This document shows positions 51,740 to 59,693 of a stretch of DNA of 64,000 nt, one piece after another. Every line of letters begins with the position of its first letter. Position 1 is the stretch's first letter. A program made the translations under genes and the position numbers. Origin of the DNA: Thermus sp. 2.9 (GTDB lineage: Bacteria > Deinococcota > Deinococci > Deinococcales > Thermaceae); assembly GCF_000794385.1 (NCBI RefSeq), contig NZ_JTJB01000035.1:60984-124983 (forward strand), given 5' to 3'. The notes beneath the pieces are model-generated. The model had not been told where the DNA came from, made no database searches, and saw nothing but the letters and a program-made list of their open reading frames with translations.

Positions 51740-51962
51740 ATGCGTCGCCTCCTATCCAGGTGATGCCGGGCCCAGGGTGTTGCGGCACCGCTGGGCCATT
51801 TCTGTTCCCAGTATACAACCCCTGCGGGGTTGGTGGCTCAGCCCGAAGGGCTAGCGGGATAGGGGTCCATGTACCCCCGCATTGCGGTTCATTTGGGGTA
51901 GGGGCCCCAAAGAAGATGCGGGGCACTATAGCCCCTTCCACACCATCCCCTTCCCTGTAGCC
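51740..51962 (-). promoter_or_regulatory. Upstream region of tnpB: promoter, hairpins and short ORF
   Basis: TATACT at 51810-51815 (minus strand) is a likely -10. Downstream lies a hairpin (GGCCCAG at 51769-51775 with CTGGGCC at 51791-51797, plus an inner GGTG/CACC pair). A 15-codon ORF in the tnpB frame begins MAQRC and ends in TAG just before the GGAGG site. Further up are two small hairpins, AACCCC/GGGGTT and AGCCC/GGGCT. From about 51.88 kb to the LptF/G-like stop I see no gene. Confidence 0.45.
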
Positions 51963-53066
51963 CTAGCGCAGGGCCCGTACCCCCAGAACCAGAAAGAGGA
52001 GGTTCGCCCCCCAGGCCCCAAGCTCCGGGGGCAGGGCCCCGAGGCCGGCCAGGGAGCGCCCCAGGAAGAAGGCCCCGTAGTACCCCAGGGCCAGCACCAC
52101 GCTGAGGCCCAGGGCCAGGCCCGTGCTCCGCCCGTACCTTAAGGCCATGGCCGCCGCCAGGAGGACCAGGATCAGGTTGGCCAGGGGCAGGGCCAGCTTG
52201 GAGTGGAACTCCAGCCGGGCCCGCCACCGCTCCAAAGGGGCCAAGAAAGGGTCGCGCAGTTTCCGCCAAGCCTCGGAGAGGCTGTCCTGGCCGAAGCTGA
52301 AGGTGTCGGCGTAGTCGGCGATGGCCCGGGCCCGGGAGAGGTCGGACTCCACCTCCAGCACCCCTCCCTGGCTCACCGCCCGGAAGACCTTCCGGGTCTG
52401 GGCCAGGAGGTCAGGGGCGGTTTCCAGCCGGGGCACCTCGGCGAAGTCGATGCGGTAGAGGCGGTAGCCCTCGAGGGTGATGACCTTGTCCTCCCAGCTC
52501 CCCCTTTGGGCGAAGAGGAAGGTGCCCTCCTCCCCCTGGAAGGAAACGATGCGCACCCGGAGCATCTTTTTCTGGGCCATGTCGAAGTCCTCGAAGTAGA
52601 GGCTTCGGCCCTGGCCGATGGGGATCTGTAGGCCCTTTAATCGGAAAAGCCCCGCCCCTTGGGTGTGGATCTCGTCCCACCAGGCGGTGCGCACCCGCTC
52701 GTTGTAGTGGGGCACCAGGTACTCCTGAAGGTAAAGGCCCACCCCGCTCAGAGGGCCCCCACCCAGAGGAGGGCAGGCCGCCCGCCAAAGGGGGATGCCC
52801 CCGGAAAGGAGGGCGAACTGGGCCCCTTCCGCGGAGAGCCGGCCGAAGACCAGGACCGTGGTGACCACGAGGGCGATGGGGAAGACCTGCACCAGCACGC
52901 CCGGCACGTGGTAGGCAAGCCAGCGCACCACCTTCAAAAGGGGCACCCCCTCCAGCCACCGGGCCCCGGCGTAGAAGAAGCCGAAGAGGTAGACGGCAGT
53001 GAGGAAGAGGAGGGCTAAGAGAAGAACGGGAAGGCTTTCCCGAAAGAGATGGCGGTATAGGGTCAT
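51963..53066 (-). CDS. LptF/LptG-like permease (YjgP/YjgQ family)
   Basis: The 367-aa protein has the family layout: an N-terminal helical pair (LPVLLLALLFLTAVYLFGFFYAG, VPGVLVQVFPIALVVTTVLVF), a periplasmic beta domain (about residues 130-250) and three C-terminal helices. LptF/G are the membrane subunits of the lipopolysaccharide extractor. The third helix reads LWRAACPPLGGGPLSGVGL, too polar for a membrane. Three single-base additions near 52750, 52771 and 52776 would give a hydrophobic LWRAALPLLWVGALLSGVGL, so local base loss is suspected. The LptC/A-like gene lies 2 nt upstream. Confidence 0.8.
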   Translation of the reverse strand: MTLYRHLFRESLPVLLLALLFLTAVYLFGFFYAGARWLEGVPLLKVVRWLAYHVPGVLVQVFPIALVVTTVLVFGRLSAEGAQFALLSGGIPLWRAACPPLGGGPLSGVGLYLQEYLVPHYNERVRTAWWDEIHTQGAGLFRLKGLQIPIGQGRSLYFEDFDMAQKKMLRVRIVSFQGEEGTFLFAQRGSWEDKVITLEGYRLYRIDFAEVPRLETAPDLLAQTRKVFRAVSQGGVLEVESDLSRARAIADYADTFSFGQDSLSEAWRKLRDPFLAPLERWRARLEFHSKLALPLANLILVLLAAAMALRYGRSTGLALGLSVVLALGYYGAFFLGRSLAGLGALPPELGAWGANLLFLVLGVRALR

Positions 53067-53068
53067 GG

Positions 53069-53704
53069 TCAGGGTAGGCGTCCGGCGTACCGGGCCAAGC
53101 GAAGGGCGTTCTCAGGGACCTTGGTGGTGGCCTGGACCTTACCCCCTACGAAGCGCAGGTAGAGCCTGGCGGAAGGGCCTTGGCCGCGCAAGGTGGCCCG
53201 GCTTTCCTGGTAGGTAAAGCCCCCCAGGGCTAAGGCTTCCTGGCTCTTGAGGTCCACCACCAGGGTTTCGGCCTGGAGCTTGGGCGTTTCGCTTGTCACG
53301 TTCCCCTTGAGCACCACCACGTCCTCGGCGAAGAGGGCCATGGCCCTGTCCGCCCGGAGGCCTTTGAAGTCCCGGTTGCTGAAGGTGAGGCCAGTGAAGC
53401 GGGCTTCCTGCTTGGGGATGTCGTGCTCCAAAGATTGGGCCAGGAAGGTCTCCTTTTGGGAGACGAGTTCCACCCCCCGGGCCCGCACGAAGCTCCCCTC
53501 CTTGTACTCGATGTAGCTACCTTTCAGCCGGAGGCCGTTCTCGTTGTCCGTGAGGATCCCCCCCTGGGGCAGGGTGGTGACCCCGGTGTCCAGGTTCACC
53601 CGCTGGGGGCCGAAGGGCTCCACGCTGAAGGCGGCGAAGCGGGCTGCTAGGGCGAAGGCCAGCAGGAAGGCCGAGGCCGGGAGCAGATGGCGGTAGCCCA
53701 TCAT
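53069..53704 (-). CDS. LptC/LptA-like envelope protein
   Basis: The 211-aa protein has an N-terminal hydrophobic anchor (HLLPASAFLLAFALAARFAAF) followed by an OstA/LptC-type beta-strand domain (LKGSYIEYKEGSFVRARGVELVSQKETFLAQSL, LFAEDVVVLKGNVTSETPKLQAETLVVDL). LptC and LptA form the periplasmic bridge that carries lipopolysaccharide from LptFG to LptD. TAAAGT (53712-53717) ends 7 nt before the ATG. It is divergent from the Wzy-like gene. Confidence 0.75.
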   Translation of the reverse strand: MMGYRHLLPASAFLLAFALAARFAAFSVEPFGPQRVNLDTGVTTLPQGGILTDNENGLRLKGSYIEYKEGSFVRARGVELVSQKETFLAQSLEHDIPKQEARFTGLTFSNRDFKGLRADRAMALFAEDVVVLKGNVTSETPKLQAETLVVDLKSQEALALGGFTYQESRATLRGQGPSARLYLRFVGGKVQATTKVPENALRLARYAGRLP

Positions 53705-53769
53705 GAACCGTACTTTACCCCACGCCCCTGAGGGAAGTCTTAAGGTTTCCTTGGCGTATAGTGTCCCCC

Positions 53770-54956
53770 GTGCGCTGGCTACCCTGGGCCCTCGCCTTGG
53801 CTCCCCTCTTCCCCCCTTGGCCCTTTTGGCCCCCGTTTTTCTCCCCTGGCTAAAGCGCCTTTCTCCCTGGGCCCTGTCCCTGTTGGCGCTTTATGTCCTT
53901 TCCCTTCTCCTCCCGGCGGGGTTCGCCCCCGAACCCCTGGCCTTGCCCCTGGCCCTCGGGCGGGCGATCTACGCCATGGGCCTGGTGGGGGCTGGGGTGG
54001 CCTTGGCCCAGGGGCGAAGGCCTGGCCAGGCCCTGGCCCCGTTGGGGGTGGGCTTTCTCCTCCTCTACGCCTCCTCTTTCTTGGCCAGCTATTGGGCCTA
54101 CGGGGACAAGGCCAGCGAGGTGCGCTTGTCCCACCCCTTCCACAGCCCTGTGGGCCTGGGGTTTATTGGGGCCCTGGGGGTCCTTCTGGCCCTTTACGTG
54201 CGCTACCCCTGGCCCCTGCGCCTCCTCCTAGGCCTCATGGGGGGCGCTGTTCTCCTCCTTTCGGGAAGCCGGGGGGGGATGCTGGCCCTCCTCCTGGGCG
54301 GGGCCGGCGGCCTTCTTCACCGGGGGCGGGGGGTTTGGGTTTTGGGGCTGATGGGCCTTTTGCTCTTCGCCGCCGCTTCCCTGGACACCCCCGTTGCCGA
54401 GCGCTTTTTCCAGCTGCACCTTTCGGGGCGGGAGGGGCTTTGGCTTCGGGCCTACGAGGTCTTCCAGGCCCATCCCTGGACCGGGGTGGGGCCTTACGTG
54501 CTGGGGGATTACCTGAAGGGCACCCTCTTTGGGGAGTGCATCTTCTTCCCCCTCCTCGAGGCCCGGGGGCTCACCTGCCCCGACTGGCTCAGGCCCTGGG
54601 GCGGGCTTTGGACCTTCGCCCACAACCACCTCCTCCAGGCCCTGGGGGAAAGCGGCCTTCCCGGTGCCTTGGGCCTCCTCCTCTTGGTGGGGGGCTTTTT
54701 GGCCGGGGCCTGGGGGGAGGGGCTCCTCTTCTCCCTCCTCCTGGCCTTCATCGGCATGGGCGTCACCGACAACCCCTTCAGCGTGCCTAGCCCCTTCCGG
54801 GGGGAGATCTTCTTCCTCCTGGGGGGGATGGCCCTGGCCCGGGGGGTGTCCCTTTCCCGCGCCCTGGCCCTGGCCGGGGGGGTGGCCTTGGTTTGGGCGT
54901 TGCCCTTCCTCTACCTGGCCACCCGCCCCGCTCCCCCCCCTCCCGCCCTCCTCTAA
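53770..54956 (+). CDS. O-antigen ligase/polymerase-like (Wzy/WaaL) membrane protein, one-base frameshift
   Basis: A GTG at 53770, 7 nt after TATAGT (53757-53762), begins MRWLPWALALAPLFPPWPFW. Adding one C to CCCC at 53843-53846 joins it to LKRLSPWALSLLALYVLSLLLP, making 395 aa. Without the shift the frame opens with non-hydrophobic sequence that includes the promoter. The protein has about ten helices, a GSRGGMLALLLGGAGG segment and a large outer loop with VGPYVLGDYLKGTLFGE and FAHNHLLQALGESGLPG, as in Wzy_C/O-antigen ligase proteins. It should polymerise or ligate glycan on the outer face of the inner membrane. Confidence 0.75.
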
Positions 54957-54980
54957 GCCGCCATCCCCCCGGGGGAGGGG

Positions 54981-55211
54981 GTGGGTTTCTTGCGCTTTGG
55001 GGGAGCGGAGGGCTACCGGGTCCAGGTGTGGCTCTGCGGGGAGAAGGCCTGCCAGCGCCTGGGGTGGGAGTGGAAGGGGGAGGAGGTGGTGGGGTTTTCC
55101 TTTCCCCAAGACCTTCCCCCAGGCCGCTACCGCTTGCGGGCGCTCCTCTTCCGCCAGCACCGCCTGGCCCAGCGGCCCCTCTGCGCTTGGGAATGGGAGG
55201 TGGTGCGGTGA
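54981..55211 (+). CDS. Small beta-rich domain, possibly the severed end of the Wzy-like protein
   Basis: The 76-aa product (MGFLRFGGAEGYRVQVWLCGEKACQRLGWEW onward) is in the same frame as the preceding gene and separated from it by one TAA and eight codons. It may be a separate gene: the GTG at 54981 lies against a GGGGGAGGGG stretch, and the TTG at 54990 is better spaced. It may instead be the C-terminal domain of the Wzy-like protein cut off by a nonsense change. It contains two cysteines. No family recognised. Confidence 0.45.
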   Translation: MGFLRFGGAEGYRVQVWLCGEKACQRLGWEWKGEEVVGFSFPQDLPPGRYRLRALLFRQHRLAQRPLCAWEWEVVR

Positions 55212-55621
55212 GAGGCTTGGCGCTGGCGGTGGGGGGCCTGCTCTTCGCCTTGGGGATGGGCTTGGCCCTTTGGGCCTTACCTAAGGCCTTTGGCCTTAAG
55301 CCGCTGGGCCAGGAGGCCTGCGTACCCGGCCCCTTGCCGGAAAGGGGGGAGCTTTGGTCCAACGGCGTCCTGGAAATCTCCCTTTGCCGGGAGGCTAGGG
55401 TGGGGCTCCTCCTCGAGGGGACCTTGGCCCAAGGGAAAGGGCCAAACGCCCTGGTGGTGGAGGGAAGCCGGGTGCTCTGGCAGGGGGAGGTGAGCGGGGT
55501 GAAGGAGGTCTGGGTGAGGACCACGGGGAGGGGCACCCTGGCCCTGGCCTTTACCAACGACCTCTACCAGCCCCCTGAGGACCGGAACCTCTTCCTTAGG
55601 GCCTTGCGGGTGGAGCCTTAG
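55208..55621 (+). CDS. Membrane-anchored protein with carbohydrate-binding-like domain
   Basis: The 137-aa protein has an N-terminal membrane anchor (GLALAVGGLLFALGMGLALWALP) and an exported domain ending LALAFTNDLYQPPEDRNLFLRALRVEP. The ND-x(6)-DRNL-type ending resembles calcium-dependent xylan-binding modules (CBM36/60 type). Family assignment is tentative. The GTG start overlaps the preceding stop (GTGA), placing it in the Wzy operon; a glycan-binding role would fit. Its stop overlaps the convergent gene. Confidence 0.55.
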   Translation: MRGLALAVGGLLFALGMGLALWALPKAFGLKPLGQEACVPGPLPERGELWSNGVLEISLCREARVGLLLEGTLAQGKGPNALVVEGSRVLWQGEVSGVKEVWVRTTGRGTLALAFTNDLYQPPEDRNLFLRALRVEP

Positions 55622-56304
55622 CGGAGAAGGGTTAGCAAGGCCAACACCACGCCGATGGCGGTGAAGACCAGCATGGCCTTGTTGAAGGCTTGGCCGATCT
55701 CCACCGTGACCGCGTGCCGGATGGCCGAAAACCCCGCTTCCACCTTTCCCTCCAAGGTCTGGACCCGGCTCTCCAGTTCACTTCGGAACTGTTGAATCTG
55801 AGCTTCCAGCTTGGCCTCCACCTGGTCCATCCGGCTTCCTAACCTGGCCTCTACCCTTTGTATTTGCTCTTCCAGCTGGGCTTGTCGGGCTTCAAGCTGG
55901 CCGATTCGGCCTTCCAGCTTAGCTTCTACCTGGCCGATTCGGCCTTCCAGCGTGGCCCCTACCTGGCGGATCCGTCCCTCCAGTTCTTTTCGGAGCTCCT
56001 GGATTTGGCCTTCCAGCTTGGCTTCGGTTTGGCCGATACGGCCTCCTAGCCTGGCCCCCACCCCCTCTATCTGTTCCTCCAGCCGGGTTTGGCGGATTTC
56101 CACATGGGCCAAGCGTTCCTCCAGGCTTCCCAGGCGCTTTTCCAGGTGAGCTTTGGTCTCCCTGAGCTCGGCCTTAACCTCCTCCCGCAGGGCATCTATG
56201 CGGCGGGAGAGGTCTTGGACCAAAGGAGGGAGTACCCGGATGGTGGCCTCCACCACCCCCTCCAGCTTTTCCAGCCTTTCCCCTAGCCCCTCCACCTCGG
56301 GCAT
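55618..56304 (-). CDS. Tail-anchored coiled-coil protein with repeats
   Basis: The 228-aa protein is a long charged coiled coil. It has degenerate 11-residue repeats such as KLEGRIGQVEA and LEGRIGQLEARQ (about residues 85-170, visible as DNA repeats around 55880-55990). One hydrophobic segment ends the protein (AMLVFTAIGVVLALLTLL). It resembles proteins annotated as DUF1640-like or apolipoprotein-like, without clear function. TAAACT (56311-56316) ends 6 nt before the ATG, inside the end of the LptD-like gene. Confidence 0.7.
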   Translation of the reverse strand: MPEVEGLGERLEKLEGVVEATIRVLPPLVQDLSRRIDALREEVKAELRETKAHLEKRLGSLEERLAHVEIRQTRLEEQIEGVGARLGGRIGQTEAKLEGQIQELRKELEGRIRQVGATLEGRIGQVEAKLEGRIGQLEARQAQLEEQIQRVEARLGSRMDQVEAKLEAQIQQFRSELESRVQTLEGKVEAGFSAIRHAVTVEIGQAFNKAMLVFTAIGVVLALLTLLR

Positions 56305-56313
56305 GGCCTTAGT

Positions 56314-57933
56314 TTAACGCAGGGCTAGCCCAAAGGAGAGGCTTTGGCCCGTGGCCTCGCTGTACTGGCCCTTTAGGGTGTTCTGCCAGCGCACCTCGTA
56401 GGCGAAGCAGCCGTCGTAGTAGCGGAGGGTGAGGCCCATGCGGGTGAGGCCCTCCCGGTTCAGGCCCACCTCCGGGGCGAGCCAGAGGGCTTGGCAGCAG
56501 GCGCGTTCTGGCTGGGGCATGGCGTAGGCCAGGCGCACCTCCTCCAGGCTTCCCCGCACGTAGGCCAGGCGAAAGGCGCCCAGGGTGCTATCCTGGTAGC
56601 GTCCTTCCAGCCGGTCCAGGCGCTGGCCCAGAGGGTTTTCCAGGGTGTAGCCGAGCCCCCAGGGGCCTAAGACCCCCTCCAGCTGGAGGCGCTGAAACTC
56701 GTCCCGGTTCTCCCAGGTGAAGGGGGGGGTAGGGGTAAGGGGCTCCAGGCGCCCCCCGTAGGCCGCCCGCAGGGCCAGGTCTCCTTCCCGGTAAGCTAGC
56801 TCCACGCCTCCAGCCAGCGCCAAGTAGGGGCCGTACCCGGTGAAGGGGTAAAGGGCGAAGAGGGCCTCGGGCTTGAGGCTGAGGGCGAAAGGCCCTTCTT
56901 GGTGGGCGTAGCGGTAGCTTCCCTCCAGGCCCAGGCTTGGGCCCTGGCTCCTTGCGGTTTCCGCATAGCGCAGGAAGGGTTTCAGGGTGAGGTTTTCCAG
57001 GCGGAGGCTGGGGGTGTAGCGGGCCTCGAGGCGGGGGGTATCCGCGTCCGGGGGGTCGGGGCTAAAGCCCAAGAAGAGGTCCCCTGCCCAGGCCGAGGCC
57101 CCGGGGGCGTAGCCCAGCTGGAGGGCCACTCTCATTTCGTCTTCCCGGAAGCCTAAGCGCAGGGCCTCCTGGCCCACGCCCAAGCCCGTGGCCAGGAGGG
57201 TGATCCGCCTCCCCCAGCGCCCGATCTCCTCCCCCGGCCGGGGGAGGGGGAAGTCTTGCAGGCCCACGCTCCAGCCCCCGGAGTCCGTCCCCCCGAGGAT
57301 CAGGGGGCTTGATAGCTCCGGCCTCCGGTTGGCGTTGGCGGTGGCCTCCCCCAAGGGCACTTCCAGCCCCCAAAGCCCTAAGGTAGCCTCCCCCTTGAGC
57401 TCTCCTGTGGCCACCAGGAAGGTGGCCTCCTCCATGCGGAGGCGCAGGTCCTCCCCGCAGGGGCAGGGGGTGGCCAGGAGGCCCTTGAGCTTGGCCTCCT
57501 CCCGGGTGAGGGTGGCTTCCTCTGCCCGCACCCGGTAGGCGGGGGCGGTGAGGAGGACCCCCAGGGCCTGGGTGGGGGCCTCGAGGCGCACCCTTTCCGC
57601 CTCCACCCTGAGCCGGCCCCGTTCCAAGACCACCCCCTTAAGCTCCTTCCCCTCCAGGGCCTTGGCCCTTAGCCGCCAGCCCTCAATTTCCCCCTGAAGC
57701 TCCTCCCCTTGAAACGTCCCTTCGGCCTCTAGGTAGCGGATGGTAGAGGCTTCTAGGTAGAGCCCTTCCCGTTCCAGGCAGGCTTGGCCCTCAAAGACCA
57801 GGACCTCGCCGTCGTAGCTCATCTCCTGGCCCCCTAGGAGGCCCTCTTCGGTTTCCAGGGTGTAGGGCCTTTGCCCACAGGGGCTCGCCAGGGTAAGGCC
57901 CAAAAGGAACGCCAGCGCTGTAAGCCGGTGCAT
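56314..57933 (-). CDS. LptD/OstA-like outer membrane protein
   Basis: The 539-aa protein has a signal peptide (MHRLTALAFLLGLTLASP). An OstA-type beta domain of about 170 residues with regular strands follows (YDGEVLVFEGQACLEREGLYLEASTIRYLEAEGTF). The rest is a barrel of alternating strands. LptD inserts lipopolysaccharide into the outer leaflet. A cysteine pair (ERACCQALW, Cys479-480) lies near the C-terminus, like the adjacent cysteines of E. coli LptD, and other cysteines lie in the N-domain (PCPCGED). TAAAAT (57940-57945) ends 6 nt before the ATG. Confidence 0.7.
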   Translation of the reverse strand: MHRLTALAFLLGLTLASPCGQRPYTLETEEGLLGGQEMSYDGEVLVFEGQACLEREGLYLEASTIRYLEAEGTFQGEELQGEIEGWRLRAKALEGKELKGVVLERGRLRVEAERVRLEAPTQALGVLLTAPAYRVRAEEATLTREEAKLKGLLATPCPCGEDLRLRMEEATFLVATGELKGEATLGLWGLEVPLGEATANANRRPELSSPLILGGTDSGGWSVGLQDFPLPRPGEEIGRWGRRITLLATGLGVGQEALRLGFREDEMRVALQLGYAPGASAWAGDLFLGFSPDPPDADTPRLEARYTPSLRLENLTLKPFLRYAETARSQGPSLGLEGSYRYAHQEGPFALSLKPEALFALYPFTGYGPYLALAGGVELAYREGDLALRAAYGGRLEPLTPTPPFTWENRDEFQRLQLEGVLGPWGLGYTLENPLGQRLDRLEGRYQDSTLGAFRLAYVRGSLEEVRLAYAMPQPERACCQALWLAPEVGLNREGLTRMGLTLRYYDGCFAYEVRWQNTLKGQYSEATGQSLSFGLALR

Positions 57934-58016
57934 GGTTAGATTTTAGACATGGCGGTGGGGTTTAAACCCAGGAGGGGGTAGAGCGCGTAGTATCCTTTTC
58001 GTGGAGGAGAGGAGGG

Positions 58017-58265
58017 GTGATGCTGGAGTCCACAACTTCCCCCGTGGAAGAGCTTAAGCGGAAAATCGCCACCCGGCAGGCGGTGGTGGGGGTGGTGGGC
58101 CTGGGGTACGTGGGCCTTCCCTTTGCCGTGGAGAAGGCCAAGGTGGGGTTTAAGGTCATTGGCGTGGAGCAGAACCCCAGGCGGGCGGGGAGGATAAGCA
58201 ACAAGGAAAAGCGGCAAGACGTTAACCTTGATCTCTTTCCAAGAATGTGGGAGGTATACGCATGA
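58017..58265 (+). pseudogene. Truncated UDP-N-acetyl-sugar dehydrogenase (WecC/WbpA-like)
   Basis: Residues 11-57 (KRKIATRQAVVGVVGLGYVGLPFAVEKAKVGFKVIGVEQNPRR) are the N-terminal NAD-binding start of a WecC/WbpA-type 6-dehydrogenase. The homology stops there, and 25 unrelated codons follow to TGA at 58263-58265. A full enzyme has about 430 residues. A ribosome site (GGAGGGG) precedes the GTG/ATG. The stop overlaps the start of the intact dehydrogenase, so the remnant may act as a translated leader. Confidence 0.7.
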
Positions 58266-59668
58266 AGCGCGTGGCCGTTGTAGGGGCAGGGTATGTGGGG
58301 CTGACCACGGGGGTGGTTCTGGCCTACCTGGGCCACCGGGTGACGGTGCTGGACGTGGACCAGGCCCGGGTGGAGGGGCTAAGGCTGGGAGAACCTCCTT
58401 TTTTTGAACCTCATTTGCGGGAGCTGATGGCGTTGGCCCAGGAGCGGTTGACCTTTACCTTCCGCTACGAGGAGGCCATCCCGGGGGCGGAGGTGGTGTT
58501 TATAGCGGTGGGTACGCCCTCAGGGCAGGATGGGGCGCCGGACCTTTCCCAGGTGCGTTCTGCTGCTTTAGGGATTGGGCGGCACCTGGGCCCTGGGTTC
58601 ACGGTGGTGGTCAATAAGTCCACGGTTCCCGTGGGGAGCGGAAACTACGTGGAAGCCCTGGTGCGTCGGGCCTATTGGGAGGTTCACAGGGAGGAACCGA
58701 AGGCCTTCGCCGTGGCCTCCAATCCCGAGTTTCTCCGGGAGGGCCAGGCGGTGTACGACAGTCTGTATCCTGACCGGATCGTGGTGGGTGCTGAGGATAG
58801 GAGGGCTTTGGAGGTACTGAGGGAGCTGTACGAGCCCATTTTAGAGCAGAGTTTTCCTCCCCCTCCGTTTCTTTCCCGGCCCGAACGGATGGGGGCGGTG
58901 CCCTTCATCAGCACCGACCTGGCCTCGGCGGAGCTTATCAAATACGGGGCCAACGCCTTTTTGGCCATGAAGATCAGCTTTATCAACGAGCTTGCCGCTT
59001 TGGCGGAGCGGGTGGGGGCGGATATTCGGGAAGTGGCCCGGGGAATAGGTTTGGATAGCCGCATTGGTCACCGCTTTCTACAGGCAGGCTTGGGCTGGGG
59101 TGGAAGTTGCTTTCCCAAAGATACATCGGCTCTGGTGGCTATGGGAAAGGAGTATGGGATTCCCATGCCCTTGGTGCAGGCGGCCCGGGAGGTGAATGTC
59201 CTTCAGCGGCAGCGGGTGGTGGAGAAACTTTTGGGGGAACTGAAGACGCTTAAGGGGCGCACCATTGCCCTGATGGGTTTGGCGTTTAAGCCCCATACGG
59301 ACGATTTACGGGAGTCTCCGGCTCTGGAACTGGCTGCCTTATTGCTAGGGCGTGGGGCTTTCGTGCGGGCTCATGATCCTGTGGCCATCCCCCGTGCTCA
59401 ACGTGAGGTGCGCTTGCTCCTGGAGTATGCCCAAACCCCTGAGGAGCTTCTCCGGGGGGCGGATGCCGTGGTACTGGCCACGGACTGGCCGGAGTACCGC
59501 ATGTGGCCCTGGGAACACCTAAAGGGGCTTCTCAGGACTCCCCTGGTGGTGGATGCCCGCAACCACCTAGACCGGGATAGGCTTGTGGCGGCGGGTTACC
59601 GATACCTGGGGATTGGGGTGCCCAGCTTGGGGGTACTGAATAAGGAAGGCATTCCCGGAACCGGGTAA
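58262..59668 (+). CDS. UDP-glucose 6-dehydrogenase family protein
   Basis: The 468-aa protein has the NAD motif [44 protein letters not shown], the central-helix region [18 protein letters not shown] and the catalytic cysteine in [16 protein letters not shown]. It should oxidise UDP-glucose to UDP-glucuronate, though related substrates are possible. A GGGAGGT site precedes the ATG, which overlaps the truncated gene's stop. The next gene should decarboxylate its product. Confidence 0.9.
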   Translation: MKRVAVVGAGYVGLTTGVVLAYLGHRVTVLDVDQARVEGLRLGEPPFFEPHLRELMALAQERLTFTFRYEEAIPGAEVVFIAVGTPSGQDGAPDLSQVRSAALGIGRHLGPGFTVVVNKSTVPVGSGNYVEALVRRAYWEVHREEPKAFAVASNPEFLREGQAVYDSLYPDRIVVGAEDRRALEVLRELYEPILEQSFPPPPFLSRPERMGAVPFISTDLASAELIKYGANAFLAMKISFINELAALAERVGADIREVARGIGLDSRIGHRFLQAGLGWGGSCFPKDTSALVAMGKEYGIPMPLVQAAREVNVLQRQRVVEKLLGELKTLKGRTIALMGLAFKPHTDDLRESPALELAALLLGRGAFVRAHDPVAIPRAQREVRLLLEYAQTPEELLRGADAVVLATDWPEYRMWPWEHLKGLLRTPLVVDARNHLDRDRLVAAGYRYLGIGVPSLGVLNKEGIPGTG

Positions 59669-59693
59669 ACCGGCTCTACGAGCGAGGGCGGAT

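Larger units (their letters stand above)
50508..51870 (-). mobile_element. TnpB-only IS200/IS605-type element (left boundary approximate)
   Basis: The element holds tnpB but no tnpA transposase gene, like the IS1341-type group. Its right end is the 20-bp palindrome at 50508-50527, directly after the tnpB stop. The left end is not defined by terminal repeats, which this family lacks; hairpins at 51769-51797 and between about 51818 and 51853 suggest it lies near 51.85-51.9 kb. It sits between the fusion gene and the LptF/G-like gene without interrupting either. A tnpA supplied elsewhere would be needed to move it. Confidence 0.65.

Noticed and set aside
53703..53769. ATG at 53703 as the start of the Wzy-like gene
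   Set aside because: The added N-terminus is not hydrophobic and covers the TATAGT box. The GTG at 53770 gives a proper membrane segment, at the cost of one homopolymer indel.
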